Shown: one piece after another, positions 56,438 to 64,000 of the stretch | How the letters are laid out: each line of letters starts with the position of its first letter | Position numbering within the stretch: position 1 is the stretch's first letter | From: Kitasatospora acidiphila | GTDB taxonomy: Bacteria > Actinomycetota > Actinomycetes > Streptomycetales > Streptomycetaceae | DNA: 64,000 nucleotides | NCBI RefSeq assembly: GCF_006636205.1 | Contig: NZ_VIGB01000003.1 | Location: 1,426,001 to 1,490,000 of the forward strand | Reading direction: 5' to 3' | Translations under genes and position numbers: made by a program | Notes under the pieces: model-generated | Told to the model about the DNA's origin: nothing | The model's database searches: none | What the model saw: the letters and a program-made list of their open reading frames with translations, nothing else

Positions 56438-59002
56438 TCATGCGCCAGTCTGTTGGGCCAGCTTCGTCGCATAGCGCTCGGTCGAGCGCAGCTTGCGACC
56501 GTCCGCGCCGGGGACCTTCGCACGCAACTCCAGAATCCTGGGTGCCAGTTCAAGCGCCACCGCAGGATCGCTGATGGCTCGCCAGCAGGCCTCGGCGTTG
56601 GTCGTCACCTGCTGGGTCTCCTGGGCCTCCGGGCCGTCGGCGAGCAGCAGCACCATGGCGACCTCCCGGTACAGCTCCGCCGCTCCCACCAGGTCGCCCG
56701 CCAACCGGGCCAGGTGGGCGAGGACTTGGCGGATCATCAGGACGGGAGGGGCGATCGGGCCGTGCGTGGCCACAGCTTGCTGCTCCAGGACGAGCGCGAG
56801 CTCCACCGCCTGGTTGTGGTCGCTCGCCTCGGCCATCGCGACGATCCGACCGAGCGCCTCGCGGTAGTCGGCCGGCGGGGCTTCGGTTTCCGTGGGCGGT
56901 GCGTCGGGGCCTGCGGGCGGGGTGTCGGTTGCCGCGGGCAGTGCGTCGGTTGCGGCGAGCGCTTCGGCGGGGCCTGCGGGCAGTGCGTCGGTTACTGCGA
57001 GCGCTTCGGCGAGGCCTGCGGGCAGTGCGTCGGTTACTGCGAGCGCTTCGGCGGGGCCTGCGGGCAGTGCGTCGGTTACTGCGAGCGCTGCCGGCTCCGC
57101 GGCCTGGGCGGGCGCGGGGTCGGTGGCGGGCTCGTGGGCGGCCCCGGCGTGAGGGGCGGGCTCGGGCTCGTGGGCGGCCTCGGCGGCGTGCTCGGGCTGC
57201 TGCTCGGGGTCCTGGGCCTGCTGCTGATCAAGCGCCTGCTTTGCCAGCGACACGCCCTCGCCGCTGCCCGCCCCGGAGTCGGGCTCGGACTGGGACTCGG
57301 CGGCAGCCTGCTGACCAAGCGCTTGCTCGGTCGGGAGCTCGCCGGTCGGCAGTCCGTCCCCACCCTTGAGCAGGGACACCGGCCGCGTCGTCCGCACCGT
57401 CTCAGGCACGCCGGGCTTGAGCAGCGAGACCGGGCCCCCCTTTCCGGGAGTCCGCGGCGGCGGCACGGCACCGCTCGTCTCAACCACCGCACCACCGGCC
57501 GCGCCGGTCGTCGAAGCAGCGTCGGCCCCGCCCGCCACCTGCACCGCAGCAGCAGGCGCAGGCGCAGCAACCGAACCAGCCGCAGGCGCGGCAACCGCCG
57601 ACCCGGTCGTCGGCGTGCCCTGCTGGCGAGCCATGTTCTTGAAGACCGGCCGGTCCGGCGGATAGGCGGCCAGCACCAGCGCATCCGGCCGGAGCACCGA
57701 GTGCACCTGGGCACGGAGGTGCTCCGGCGCCAGGACGGGGCCGGCGCCCGGCCGACCGCCGTGCAGGCACTCGATCAGCGCCCGGGTGAAGGTGCCGATC
57801 TGCTCCGGGTCGGGCGCGACCACGGCCCAGAGCGGCACGCCCTCCGTGAACTGCGGGCTCTGCACCAGCGGCCAGGCGGCCTGCTCGGCGCTGAGGTCCG
57901 CGATCACCAGGGTGTCCCAGTCCGCCGGCCGGGCGCGCAGCTCGCCGACGATCGCCGACCAGGCCAAGCCGTCGGTCCGGACGGTACCGGTCTTGGAGTC
58001 ACGCAGCGTCAGATACAGCCCGCCGCCGCGCTTGTCGGCGACCAGGTGGCCGCCGAGGTGCACCAGGAGCGGACCCGGGTGGCGGGCGGCGGCGCGCAGG
58101 TGGGCGAAGACCGTCTGCGGGTCGCTGGCCGAGGGCAGGTGGACGGCGTCCACGGCGTCGGCGGCGAGCAGGATCTGCGGCGCGACGGCCGCCAGCATCG
58201 CGGAGAGCACCGGCGCCTGACCGCCCGAGCCGCCTCGGCCCCAGCCGCGCCGACTTCCGTAGCCGCCCTCGACGGCGAGGATCCGCCCACGCAGGCCGCC
58301 ACCGACCACCGCTCGCCCGGCCCCACTCGCCGTGGCCACGGCCTCGGCCTGCGCCCTGGCCAGCGCGGCGACGTCGGCCAGCGGCACGTCGGTGGTCCAG
58401 CCCGTGGAAACCGCGGGTTCCCCGACCGGGCCGGCCTCGCCCGATCCGCCCGGCGTGCCGGGGGCATCGTGCCCGGCCGCGCCGGTCGCGGGCGCGTCCG
58501 CAGGCACCGCCTGGGTCTCCGGTGCGGCGGCCTCGCCCGCTGACGCGTCGCCACCTGCCGAGCCGGGCCCGCCCGCAGACGGGCCACCGGCGCCCGGCCC
58601 GGCCTCACTCGGCACCGCACGCAGCACCGCCGTGGCCCGCGCCTGCGGCACCGCGCGCAGCACCGCCGTGGCCTGCGGCGCACCGGTCGGCCCGGCAGCA
58701 CCCGCCCCCGCCCCCGCCGCCCGGCGGATGGCCTCGGCCTCCTGCTCCTCACCCCACGGCAGTCCGGCGGCCAGGGCCGCCGCCTTCGCGTCCGCCAGGG
58801 CCCGGTACTCCTCGGGCACGGCGTCCTCGATCACCGGCTCCCCCGGCCCACCCGGCATGCCCGGCATGCCCGGCACCAGTGGTGGCAGTGGCGGCAACGG
58901 CGGCATCGGTGGCAGCGCGCCGTTCGGAGCGGTCGGTACCACGACGTCGGTCGGCACCCCAGCAGTCCCAGCAGTCCCAACGGTCGATCCACTGTCCGCC
59001 AA
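56438..59002 (-). CDS. Large low-complexity protein with a caspase-like core and helical tail
   Basis: An 854-aa protein that I do not recognise as a named family. Residues 1 to about 230 are Pro/Gly/Ala-rich and disordered. Residues about 240-450 look like a degenerate caspase/CHAT-like fold: LLVHLGGHLVADKRGGGLYLT resembles the His strand and TLVIADLSAEQA the D-x-C/S strand, though no clear Cys nucleophile is present. Residues about 460-720 are Ala/Pro/Glu-rich, including four 14-residue repeats (ALAVTDALPAGPAE). The last about 130 residues are TPR-like helices (ALGRIVAMAEASDHNQAVELALVLEQ, AGDLVGAAELYREVAMVLLL). It may be a scaffold or regulator. Confidence 0.6.
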   Translation of the reverse strand: MADSGSTVGTAGTAGVPTDVVVPTAPNGALPPMPPLPPLPPLVPGMPGMPGGPGEPVIEDAVPEEYRALADAKAAALAAGLPWGEEQEAEAIRRAAGAGAGAAGPTGAPQATAVLRAVPQARATAVLRAVPSEAGPGAGGPSAGGPGSAGGDASAGEAAAPETQAVPADAPATGAAGHDAPGTPGGSGEAGPVGEPAVSTGWTTDVPLADVAALARAQAEAVATASGAGRAVVGGGLRGRILAVEGGYGSRRGWGRGGSGGQAPVLSAMLAAVAPQILLAADAVDAVHLPSASDPQTVFAHLRAAARHPGPLLVHLGGHLVADKRGGGLYLTLRDSKTGTVRTDGLAWSAIVGELRARPADWDTLVIADLSAEQAAWPLVQSPQFTEGVPLWAVVAPDPEQIGTFTRALIECLHGGRPGAGPVLAPEHLRAQVHSVLRPDALVLAAYPPDRPVFKNMARQQGTPTTGSAVAAPAAGSVAAPAPAAAVQVAGGADAASTTGAAGGAVVETSGAVPPPRTPGKGGPVSLLKPGVPETVRTTRPVSLLKGGDGLPTGELPTEQALGQQAAAESQSEPDSGAGSGEGVSLAKQALDQQQAQDPEQQPEHAAEAAHEPEPAPHAGAAHEPATDPAPAQAAEPAALAVTDALPAGPAEALAVTDALPAGLAEALAVTDALPAGPAEALAATDALPAATDTPPAGPDAPPTETEAPPADYREALGRIVAMAEASDHNQAVELALVLEQQAVATHGPIAPPVLMIRQVLAHLARLAGDLVGAAELYREVAMVLLLADGPEAQETQQVTTNAEACWRAISDPAVALELAPRILELRAKVPGADGRKLRSTERYATKLAQQTGA
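56937..57093 (-). repeat. Four 42-bp in-frame tandem repeats in the large protein
   Basis: Units begin GGCAGTGCGTCGGTT at 56937, 56979, 57021 and 57063, encoding 14-residue ALAVTDALPAGPAE-type repeats. Units 2-4 are nearly identical, so the expansion is recent. Confidence 0.85.
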
Positions 59003-59237
59003 CGCCGGTCACCACCCCGCCGCCACCCAGGGCGCCTCGGTCCACCGGGCCGCGGCCCTCGCGGCCGCGCCCCCTTTTGCGCCACCTTAAGGGGTGTGCG
59101 CACCAGGGTTCCAGGCGCCTCGTGCACTGCCCGGCCCCGGCGAGCCGGTCGGCGGCCTCGGTACCCTTGAAGTAACCAAGGGGTCTCGCCCTAGCGTTCG
59201 ACGCGCTGGAACTCACACAAGCAGCGAGGAGCGCGTC

Positions 59238-59909
59238 ATGAGCGGGGTCACGGTACGAAGGATCGCGGTGTTCGGAGCGGGCGGACGGGCCGGGCGCCGG
59301 GCCGTCGCGGAGGCGGCGCGCCGGGGGCACGAGGTGACGGCGGTGGTCCGGGACCCTGCCAAGTACCCGGAGCTGACGGCCGACGGGGTGACGGTGGTGG
59401 CGGGCGATGTGACCGACCGGGCCTCGGTGGCGGCGCTGACGGCCGGTCACGACGCGGTGATCAGCGCGGCCGGCAACTACGACGTCCCGGCGGACGAGTT
59501 CTTCCCGGCCGCCGCGCGAGCCCTCGCCGCTGGACTGGCCGACTCCGGGGTGCACCGGCTGGTGGCGGTCGGCATCGGGACGGTGCTGGAGGCGGCGCCG
59601 GGCGTGCCGCTGCACGACACCGAAGGGTTCCCGCCCGAGCACCGGGGCTTCTCGATCGGCCATACGGGCGAACTGACCGTCTGGCAGCAGGCTCCTGAGG
59701 CCCTGGACTGGGTGGTGCTGGCCCCGCCGCCCACCTTCCTGGACGCGGACGGCGAGCGCACCGGCCGATACCGCACCGGCGGGACGGGCCTGTTGGAGCT
59801 GCCTGCCGACGCCCCGCTGTTCCGCTACGCCGATCTGGCGGTCGCCTTGGTGGACGAGGCGGAGGCGCCCCGGCACCACCGCGCGCTGGTCGCGGTGGCA
59901 CACGGGTAG
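59238..59909 (+). CDS. NAD(P)-binding Rossmann protein (NmrA/SDR-a5 like)
   Basis: A 223-aa protein with AVFGAGGRAGRRAVAEAARRGHEV (GxGGxxG) and VTVVAGDVTDRASVAAL, typical of the NAD(P)H-binding atypical SDR group (YwnB/BVR-B-like). Catalytic role unknown; flavin reductase-like or redox sensor are the options. ATG 59238 has GAGGAG. Convergent with the methyltransferase gene, 16 bp apart. Confidence 0.82.
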   Translation: MSGVTVRRIAVFGAGGRAGRRAVAEAARRGHEVTAVVRDPAKYPELTADGVTVVAGDVTDRASVAALTAGHDAVISAAGNYDVPADEFFPAAARALAAGLADSGVHRLVAVGIGTVLEAAPGVPLHDTEGFPPEHRGFSIGHTGELTVWQQAPEALDWVVLAPPPTFLDADGERTGRYRTGGTGLLELPADAPLFRYADLAVALVDEAEAPRHHRALVAVAHG

Positions 59910-59925
59910 CACGCGGCAACGGGCG

Positions 59926-60786
59926 TCAGGGGCGGGACTCGTACAGCACCGTCTGGAAGAGTCCCGCCTCCTCCAGGCCCGACGGGTCCTCCCCCAGCGC
60001 CCGGACCGCGGCGACGGCGTACCGCTGTTCGCGCTCATCGGTGAAGCGGCGCTGCGGGTACGTCCGGGCGGTGTCGGCCGTGGTGCGCAGGCCGTGGGCG
60101 GCGAGGGTTTCGGCGATCGGGGCGAACGGCACGGTGCGCAGCCAGAACGCGCTGACCCACACCGGGCGCCCGGCCCCGCTCAGCAGTGCGTCGAAGGTCC
60201 GCTCGGTGATGTAGCTGCCGCCGCCGGTCATGGTGATCAGGCCGACGTCGGCCAGTGCGGCGCTCAACCGGGGTCCGGGCGGCTCCAGTTCGAGGTTGTC
60301 GGTGCAGGCTGCGTCCAGGAGGCCGACGGCCTGGGCGTAGCGCACCGCGCGCGCCGCGATGTCCAGGCCGATCACCGGGTAGGCGTCCGGACGTCGCCGT
60401 TCCTCGTAGAACTCCTTGTCCCAGGCGGCGAGTTCGACCGTCGACAGTCGCTGTGCGCGGCGGCCGGTGTAGTGCTCGTACAGCTCGGCCATGGTCAGGT
60501 CGTGGTTGAGCAGCGCGGCGTTGATGCCGTAGGAGCAGCACACGTCCAGTACCGCCGGCCGTCGCCCGCCGCCGTCGCCGGCGCCGGCGCCGGCGCCGGC
60601 GCTGCTGCGCAGCTCCGCCGCCCGGCGGAACACCGGTTGCGCGTGCTGCGGGATCTCGTATCCGAGCGGCGCCAGCCGGGTGAAGTACGCCCGTGGATCT
60701 GCCTGGTTGTAGATGTCGTAGAAACGCGCCTTGCCGCCGGGCCCGTTCCCGTTCTCCGGGCCTGATGCCTCGTCCTGAACGCTCAT
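59926..60786 (-). CDS. SAM-dependent methyltransferase-like protein
   Basis: A 286-aa Rossmann-fold protein. AVLDVCCSYGINAALLNH is the SAM-binding motif I with unusual Cys-Cys-Ser in place of the common Gly-x-Gly, YPVIGLDIAARAVRYA is motif II, and VGLITMTGGGSYITE is the post-motif acidic-free strand. An AGAGAGAG run at about residues 62-70 comes from a (GCCGGC)n microsatellite. The substrate is unknown. The start has GGGAG. Confidence 0.7.
   Translation of the reverse strand: MSVQDEASGPENGNGPGGKARFYDIYNQADPRAYFTRLAPLGYEIPQHAQPVFRRAAELRSSAGAGAGAGDGGGRRPAVLDVCCSYGINAALLNHDLTMAELYEHYTGRRAQRLSTVELAAWDKEFYEERRRPDAYPVIGLDIAARAVRYAQAVGLLDAACTDNLELEPPGPRLSAALADVGLITMTGGGSYITERTFDALLSGAGRPVWVSAFWLRTVPFAPIAETLAAHGLRTTADTARTYPQRRFTDEREQRYAVAAVRALGEDPSGLEEAGLFQTVLYESRP
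60577..60602. repeat. GCCGGC microsatellite in the methyltransferase gene
   Basis: About four GCCGGC hexamers encode an Ala-Gly run (GAGAGAGDG). It is a likely site of length variation. Confidence 0.8.
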
Positions 60787-61029
60787 ACGGCTACTCCCAA
60801 CCGATCCGTTCCGTCATCTCTACCACCGAAACACCTTCCGCAGGGACATGACACCGAATCGGCACACCACTCGCAGACCGAGCCGAAACCGAACGGGAGG
60901 GCGGTGGCGCGAAACAGCAGGGTGCGGAATCCGTGCTTCCGGCCGCCTGATTGACTGAGCGCCGGCCCGACCGTTCGGACGGGCGAGCGTCAACCACCGC
61001 CCCCGGCAGCACCGGCACTAGAAGGATCC

Positions 61030-61986
61030 ATGCACTCCCTGCAACCGCTGCTCTCCGCATTCGTCCCGATCTGGATCCTGACCGCGATCGGCTACCTGGT
61101 CAGCCGCACGGGGCTGCTCGGCGACCAGGCCGAGCTGGTGCTCGGCCGGTTCGTCTTCCACGTGGCCATGCCGGCGGCCCTGTTCACGATGCTCGCCAAG
61201 GCTCCGCTGCGCAGCTTCGCCAACCCGTCGATGGTGGCGTTCGCCGCGGGCACCCTGGCGGCGGGTCTGCTGGGCTGGGCCGCCGCGCGCTGGCTCTTCG
61301 GGCGCCGGCCGGCCGATCAGGCGATAGCCGGGATGGCCGCGGGCTACGTCAACTCGGCCAACCTCGGGATCCCGGTCGCGGTGCAGGTGCTGGGTGACGC
61401 CTCGTTCGTCGGACCCGTGCTGCTCTTCCAGGTGCTGCTCGTGACGCCGGTGATCCTGGGCGCGCTGGACGCCGGCACCGACCAGGGCGACGGGACGAAC
61501 CGGCTGCTCCGAATGGTCCGGATGCCGCTGCGCAACCCGATCATCCTCGCCTCCGCGCTCGGCGTCGTCTGCTCGGCGACCGGGTTCCGGCTGCCCGGGG
61601 CGCTGGGCCACTCCTGCGAGCTGCTCGGTGCCGCCGGGGTGCCGACCGCGCTGATCACGCTGGGCATGTCGCTGCACGCCCGCCCCGCCGCCGAGCGGGC
61701 TCCCGGGGCCGCCACCCACCGTGCCGAGGTAGGGCTCGCCGTCCTCACCAAGAACCTGGTTCAGCCGCTGGTCGCCTTCACCGTCGGCAGCCTGCTGCTG
61801 CACCTGACCACCCACCAGCTGCTCGCGGTGGTGGTCTGCTCGGCCCTGCCGACCGCGCAGAACGTCTTCATCTACGCCAGGCAGTACGGACTGAGCACGG
61901 CACTGCCCCGGGACTCGGTGCTCTTCTCCACCCTGCTGTCGATGGTCACGCTCTCCGCCGTGGACTGGGCCCTGACCGCCCATTGA
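61030..61986 (+). CDS. AEC-family (auxin efflux carrier-like) transporter
   Basis: A 318-aa membrane protein with eight to ten membrane segments and the AEC/BART fold: NSANLGIPVAVQVLG (the inner-core Asn-rich loop) and the matching FRLPGALGHSCELLGAAGVPTALITLGMSL. Transports an organic acid or amino acid outward in characterised homologues; substrate unknown here. ATG 61030 with AAGGAT. A 13-bp tandem array starts with its TGA stop. Confidence 0.85.
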   Translation: MHSLQPLLSAFVPIWILTAIGYLVSRTGLLGDQAELVLGRFVFHVAMPAALFTMLAKAPLRSFANPSMVAFAAGTLAAGLLGWAAARWLFGRRPADQAIAGMAAGYVNSANLGIPVAVQVLGDASFVGPVLLFQVLLVTPVILGALDAGTDQGDGTNRLLRMVRMPLRNPIILASALGVVCSATGFRLPGALGHSCELLGAAGVPTALITLGMSLHARPAAERAPGAATHRAEVGLAVLTKNLVQPLVAFTVGSLLLHLTTHQLLAVVVCSALPTAQNVFIYARQYGLSTALPRDSVLFSTLLSMVTLSAVDWALTAH

Positions 61987-62048
61987 CCAGCACCGCTGAC
62001 CTGCGCCGCTGACCAGCACCGCTTACCTGCGCCTCTGACCTGCGTCGT
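61984..62048. repeat. Tandem array at the AEC stop codon (5 units of 13 bp)
   Basis: TGACCAGCACCGC, TGACCTGCGCCGC, TGACCAGCACCGC, TTACCTGCGCCTC, TGACCTGCGTCGT. The first TGA is the stop codon of the transporter gene at 61984-61986, so four of the five units begin with a TGA. Confidence 0.92.
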
Positions 62049-62116
62049 TGTCCGGAGTTGATTGATCGGCGGGCCGACGCCCCCTGATCAATCCCGGGCC
62101 GGACTAGAACGGAGGC

Positions 62117-64000
62117 ATGGAGTTCGGAATCCTCGGTCCGCTGCTGGTTCGCGACGAACACGGCGAGCATCCGGTCGCCGCACCCAAGCAGCGGGTGCTG
62201 CTGGCCGCGCTGCTGCTGCGCCACGGCCAGGTGACCTCCACCGAGCTGCTCGCCGACTGCGTCTGGGACGGCCGGCCGCCGCGCACCGCCAGGTCCGCCC
62301 TGCAGAACAGCGTGATGCGGTTGCGCGCCGGCCTCGGCGCGGCCGGCGCCCGGCTGCAGACCCGCGCCGGCGGGTACCTGCTCGAGGCGGCGCCCGAGGA
62401 GTTCGACCTGCACCGCTTCACCGAGCTGCACCGAAGCGGTGCGGCCGCGCTCGACCGCCGGGACGACGAGCAGGCGGTCGAGCTGCTGGAGGCCGCGCTG
62501 GCCGTCTGGCGCGGCGACGCCCTGCTGGACGTGCCCTCTGACCGCCTCCACCGCGAGCAGGCGGAACGGCTCGCCGACCACCGGCTGCAGGCGATGGAGG
62601 CGAGGGTGACGGCCGAGCTGCGGCTGTGCCGCCGCTCGATGGTCGCCGAGCTGTATGCGCTGACCGCCGCCCACCCGGGCCGGGAGCGGTTCTGGGCGCA
62701 GCTGATGACCGCGCTCTACCAGGAGAGTCGGCAGGCCGAGGCGCTGACCGTCTACCAGCGGGTGCGGCGCGCCCTGGACGAGGAGCTCGGGATCCTCCCC
62801 GGCGCCGAGCTGCGCGAGCTGCACCAGCGGATCCTGCGCGCGGACCTGGAACCCGCCCCGGTGGACGAGCCGGCGACCGGTCAGCAGTACCGCCCCGCAC
62901 CCGGCCTCCCCGCACCGCGCCAGGCGCCCCCGTCCCACCGCCAGGTGCCCTCAGGGAACGCCCCCTTCACCCCGCTGACCCCCACCCAGCTCGCCGCTCC
63001 GCTGGCCGACTTCACCGGCCGGGTCACCGAGCTGGCCGAGCTGACCCGGCTGCTCACCGTGCAGCGCGGTACCGGCATCTGCGCCACTGTGCTGTCAGGC
63101 CCGGCCGGCAGCGGCAAGCGGACGCTGGCCGGGCAGGCGGCGCGTGCGGCGCAGCGGGCGTTCCCCGACGGCGTGCTCCGCGCCGACCTGCGGGGCAGCC
63201 GGCCCGACCCGGCCACCCCGCACGAGGTGCTGGCCGCGTTCCTGGCCGCGCTCGGTGTGCCGGCCGACCGGCTGCCGGTGGCGGCCGCGGACCGGGCCGC
63301 GCTGTTCCGCGGCATCGTGGCCGGGCGGCGCCTGCTGGTGGTGCTGGAGGACGCGCAGAACGCGGCGCAGGTGCGGCCGCTGCTGCCCACCGACACGGCC
63401 GGCGCGGTGCTGGTGACCAGTCGGCGCCGGCTGCCCGAGCTGATCGGCGCAGTGCCGATGGCGCTCGGTCCGCTGCCACTGCCCGATGCGGTGACCTTCC
63501 TCCGTCGGGCTGTGGATCCGCGGCAACTGGCGGACGGCCCGGCGGGGGCGGCCGAGCCGGCGGGCGACTCGGTGACGTGGACCGGACGGGCGAGCGATTC
63601 GGCAACGCGGACCGAACTGGCGGGCGACGCGGCGGCACTGACCGAACTGGCGGCCCTCTGCGACGGCTTGCCGCTGGCGCTGCGGATCTGTGCGCTGCGG
63701 CTGGCGACCCGGCCGGGCTGGACGGTGCGCCGGCTGGCGGACCGCCTGGTCGACCCGCGGCGGCGGCTCGACGAACTGCGGATCGGTGAGCTGGACCTGC
63801 GGGCCGCCTTCGCCGGCGCCCTGCGCGCGCTGGACCCGGCGACGGCGGCGGCGTACGGTCGGCTGGCGCTGCCCGGGCTGGCCACGGTCGGCACCCGGAC
63901 CGCCGCCGAGGCGCTGGGCAGTTCCGCCCCCACGCCGAGCACCTGCTGGAGCGGCTGGTCGACGCGCATCTGCTGACCAGTCGCACCCCGGGCCGCTACC
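62117..64000 (+). CDS. SARP-family regulator with NB-ARC ATPase domain, frameshifted and cut by window end
   Basis: An AfsR/DnrI-type activator. Residues 1 to about 95 are the OmpR-like winged helix (LAALLLRHGQVTSTELLADCVWDGRPPRTARSALQNSVMRLR); about 96-245 is the bacterial transcriptional activation domain. From about 300 there is a STAND/NB-ARC ATPase with P-loop GPAGSGKRTLAG and LVVLEDAQNAAQ Walker B. Such proteins activate secondary metabolism. The frame reads cleanly to GTRTAAEALGSSAP, then one missing C in the five-base run at 63927-63931 breaks it; restored it reads HAEHLLERLVDAHLLTSRTPGRY and continues off the window. ATG 62117 has CGGAGG. Confidence 0.85.

Overview
The window is high-GC actinobacterial chromosome, almost certainly a Streptomycetaceae member (Streptomyces, Kitasatospora or Streptacidiphilus). 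The evidence is a near-canonical SsgB sporulation protein, strong third-position G/C bias, GGAGG-type ribosome sites, Tat and Sec secreted enzymes, a SARP regulator, a PknB-type kinase, and the streptomycete gene order thrS - ssgB - cobalamin genes - metNIQ - arginine cluster. No phage, complete insertion sequence, CRISPR array or origin is visible. It reads as core-to-arm chromosome rather than an island.

Layout. 1-10 kb: thrS, a DEDDh exonuclease, two tRNA-Val(CAC) genes each with its own hairpin, ssgB, a CGNR zinc-finger regulator, a membrane protein, a DsbA-like protein, a GNAT protein and the pabC/pabB pair. 9.4-10.1 kb: tRNA-Gly(GCC), tRNA-Cys(GCA) and four tandem tRNA-Val(GAC). 10.6-16.8 kb: Ser/Thr kinase, an unknown protein, a Tat-exported metallophosphoesterase and a TrmH-type methyltransferase. 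16.9-23.5 kb: corrinoid genes (cobA/cysG fusion, a bluB-cobT fusion with a long Ala/Pro/Glu leader, cobL). 23.8-28.3 kb: GNAT proteins around the metNIQ methionine importer, which is preceded by a probable Cys/Met-codon leader peptide. 28.6-38.2 kb: argH-argG, a P450-ferredoxin pair, and argR-argD-argB-argJ-argC, with ARG-box-like sites upstream of argG and argC. 38.7-48.1 kb: secreted gluzincin with a ricin-type domain, RlmG, a beta-lactamase-fold hydrolase, a QueA/SDR pair, a TIGR03084-like protein, bacterial nitric oxide synthase and a TetR. 48.3-51.5 kb: a beta-oxidation-like operon facing that TetR across a clear palindrome. 51.5-64 kb: secreted Asp-box protein, S53 peptidase, NAD(P)-binding proteins, a large repeat-rich protein with a caspase-like core, a methyltransferase, an AEC transporter and the start of a SARP/NB-ARC regulator.

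Two patterns cut across the genes. (1) Five genes carry short tandem arrays (13-29 bp units) that start exactly at or across the stop codon and fill the 3' flank: cobA, metI, argR, rlmG and the AEC transporter. ArgD carries a coding pentapeptide array at its 3' end. This is the most unusual signal in the window. (2) At least five genes, possibly six, are interrupted by loss of one base, usually in a G/C homopolymer (TrmH-type, BluB-CobT, SDR, QueA, SARP, perhaps the membrane protein at 5.2 kb). The uniformity of these losses points to sequencing or assembly error rather than gene decay. A GC-rich palindromic element has also entered two coding sequences in frame (pabB and the unknown gene at 13 kb).
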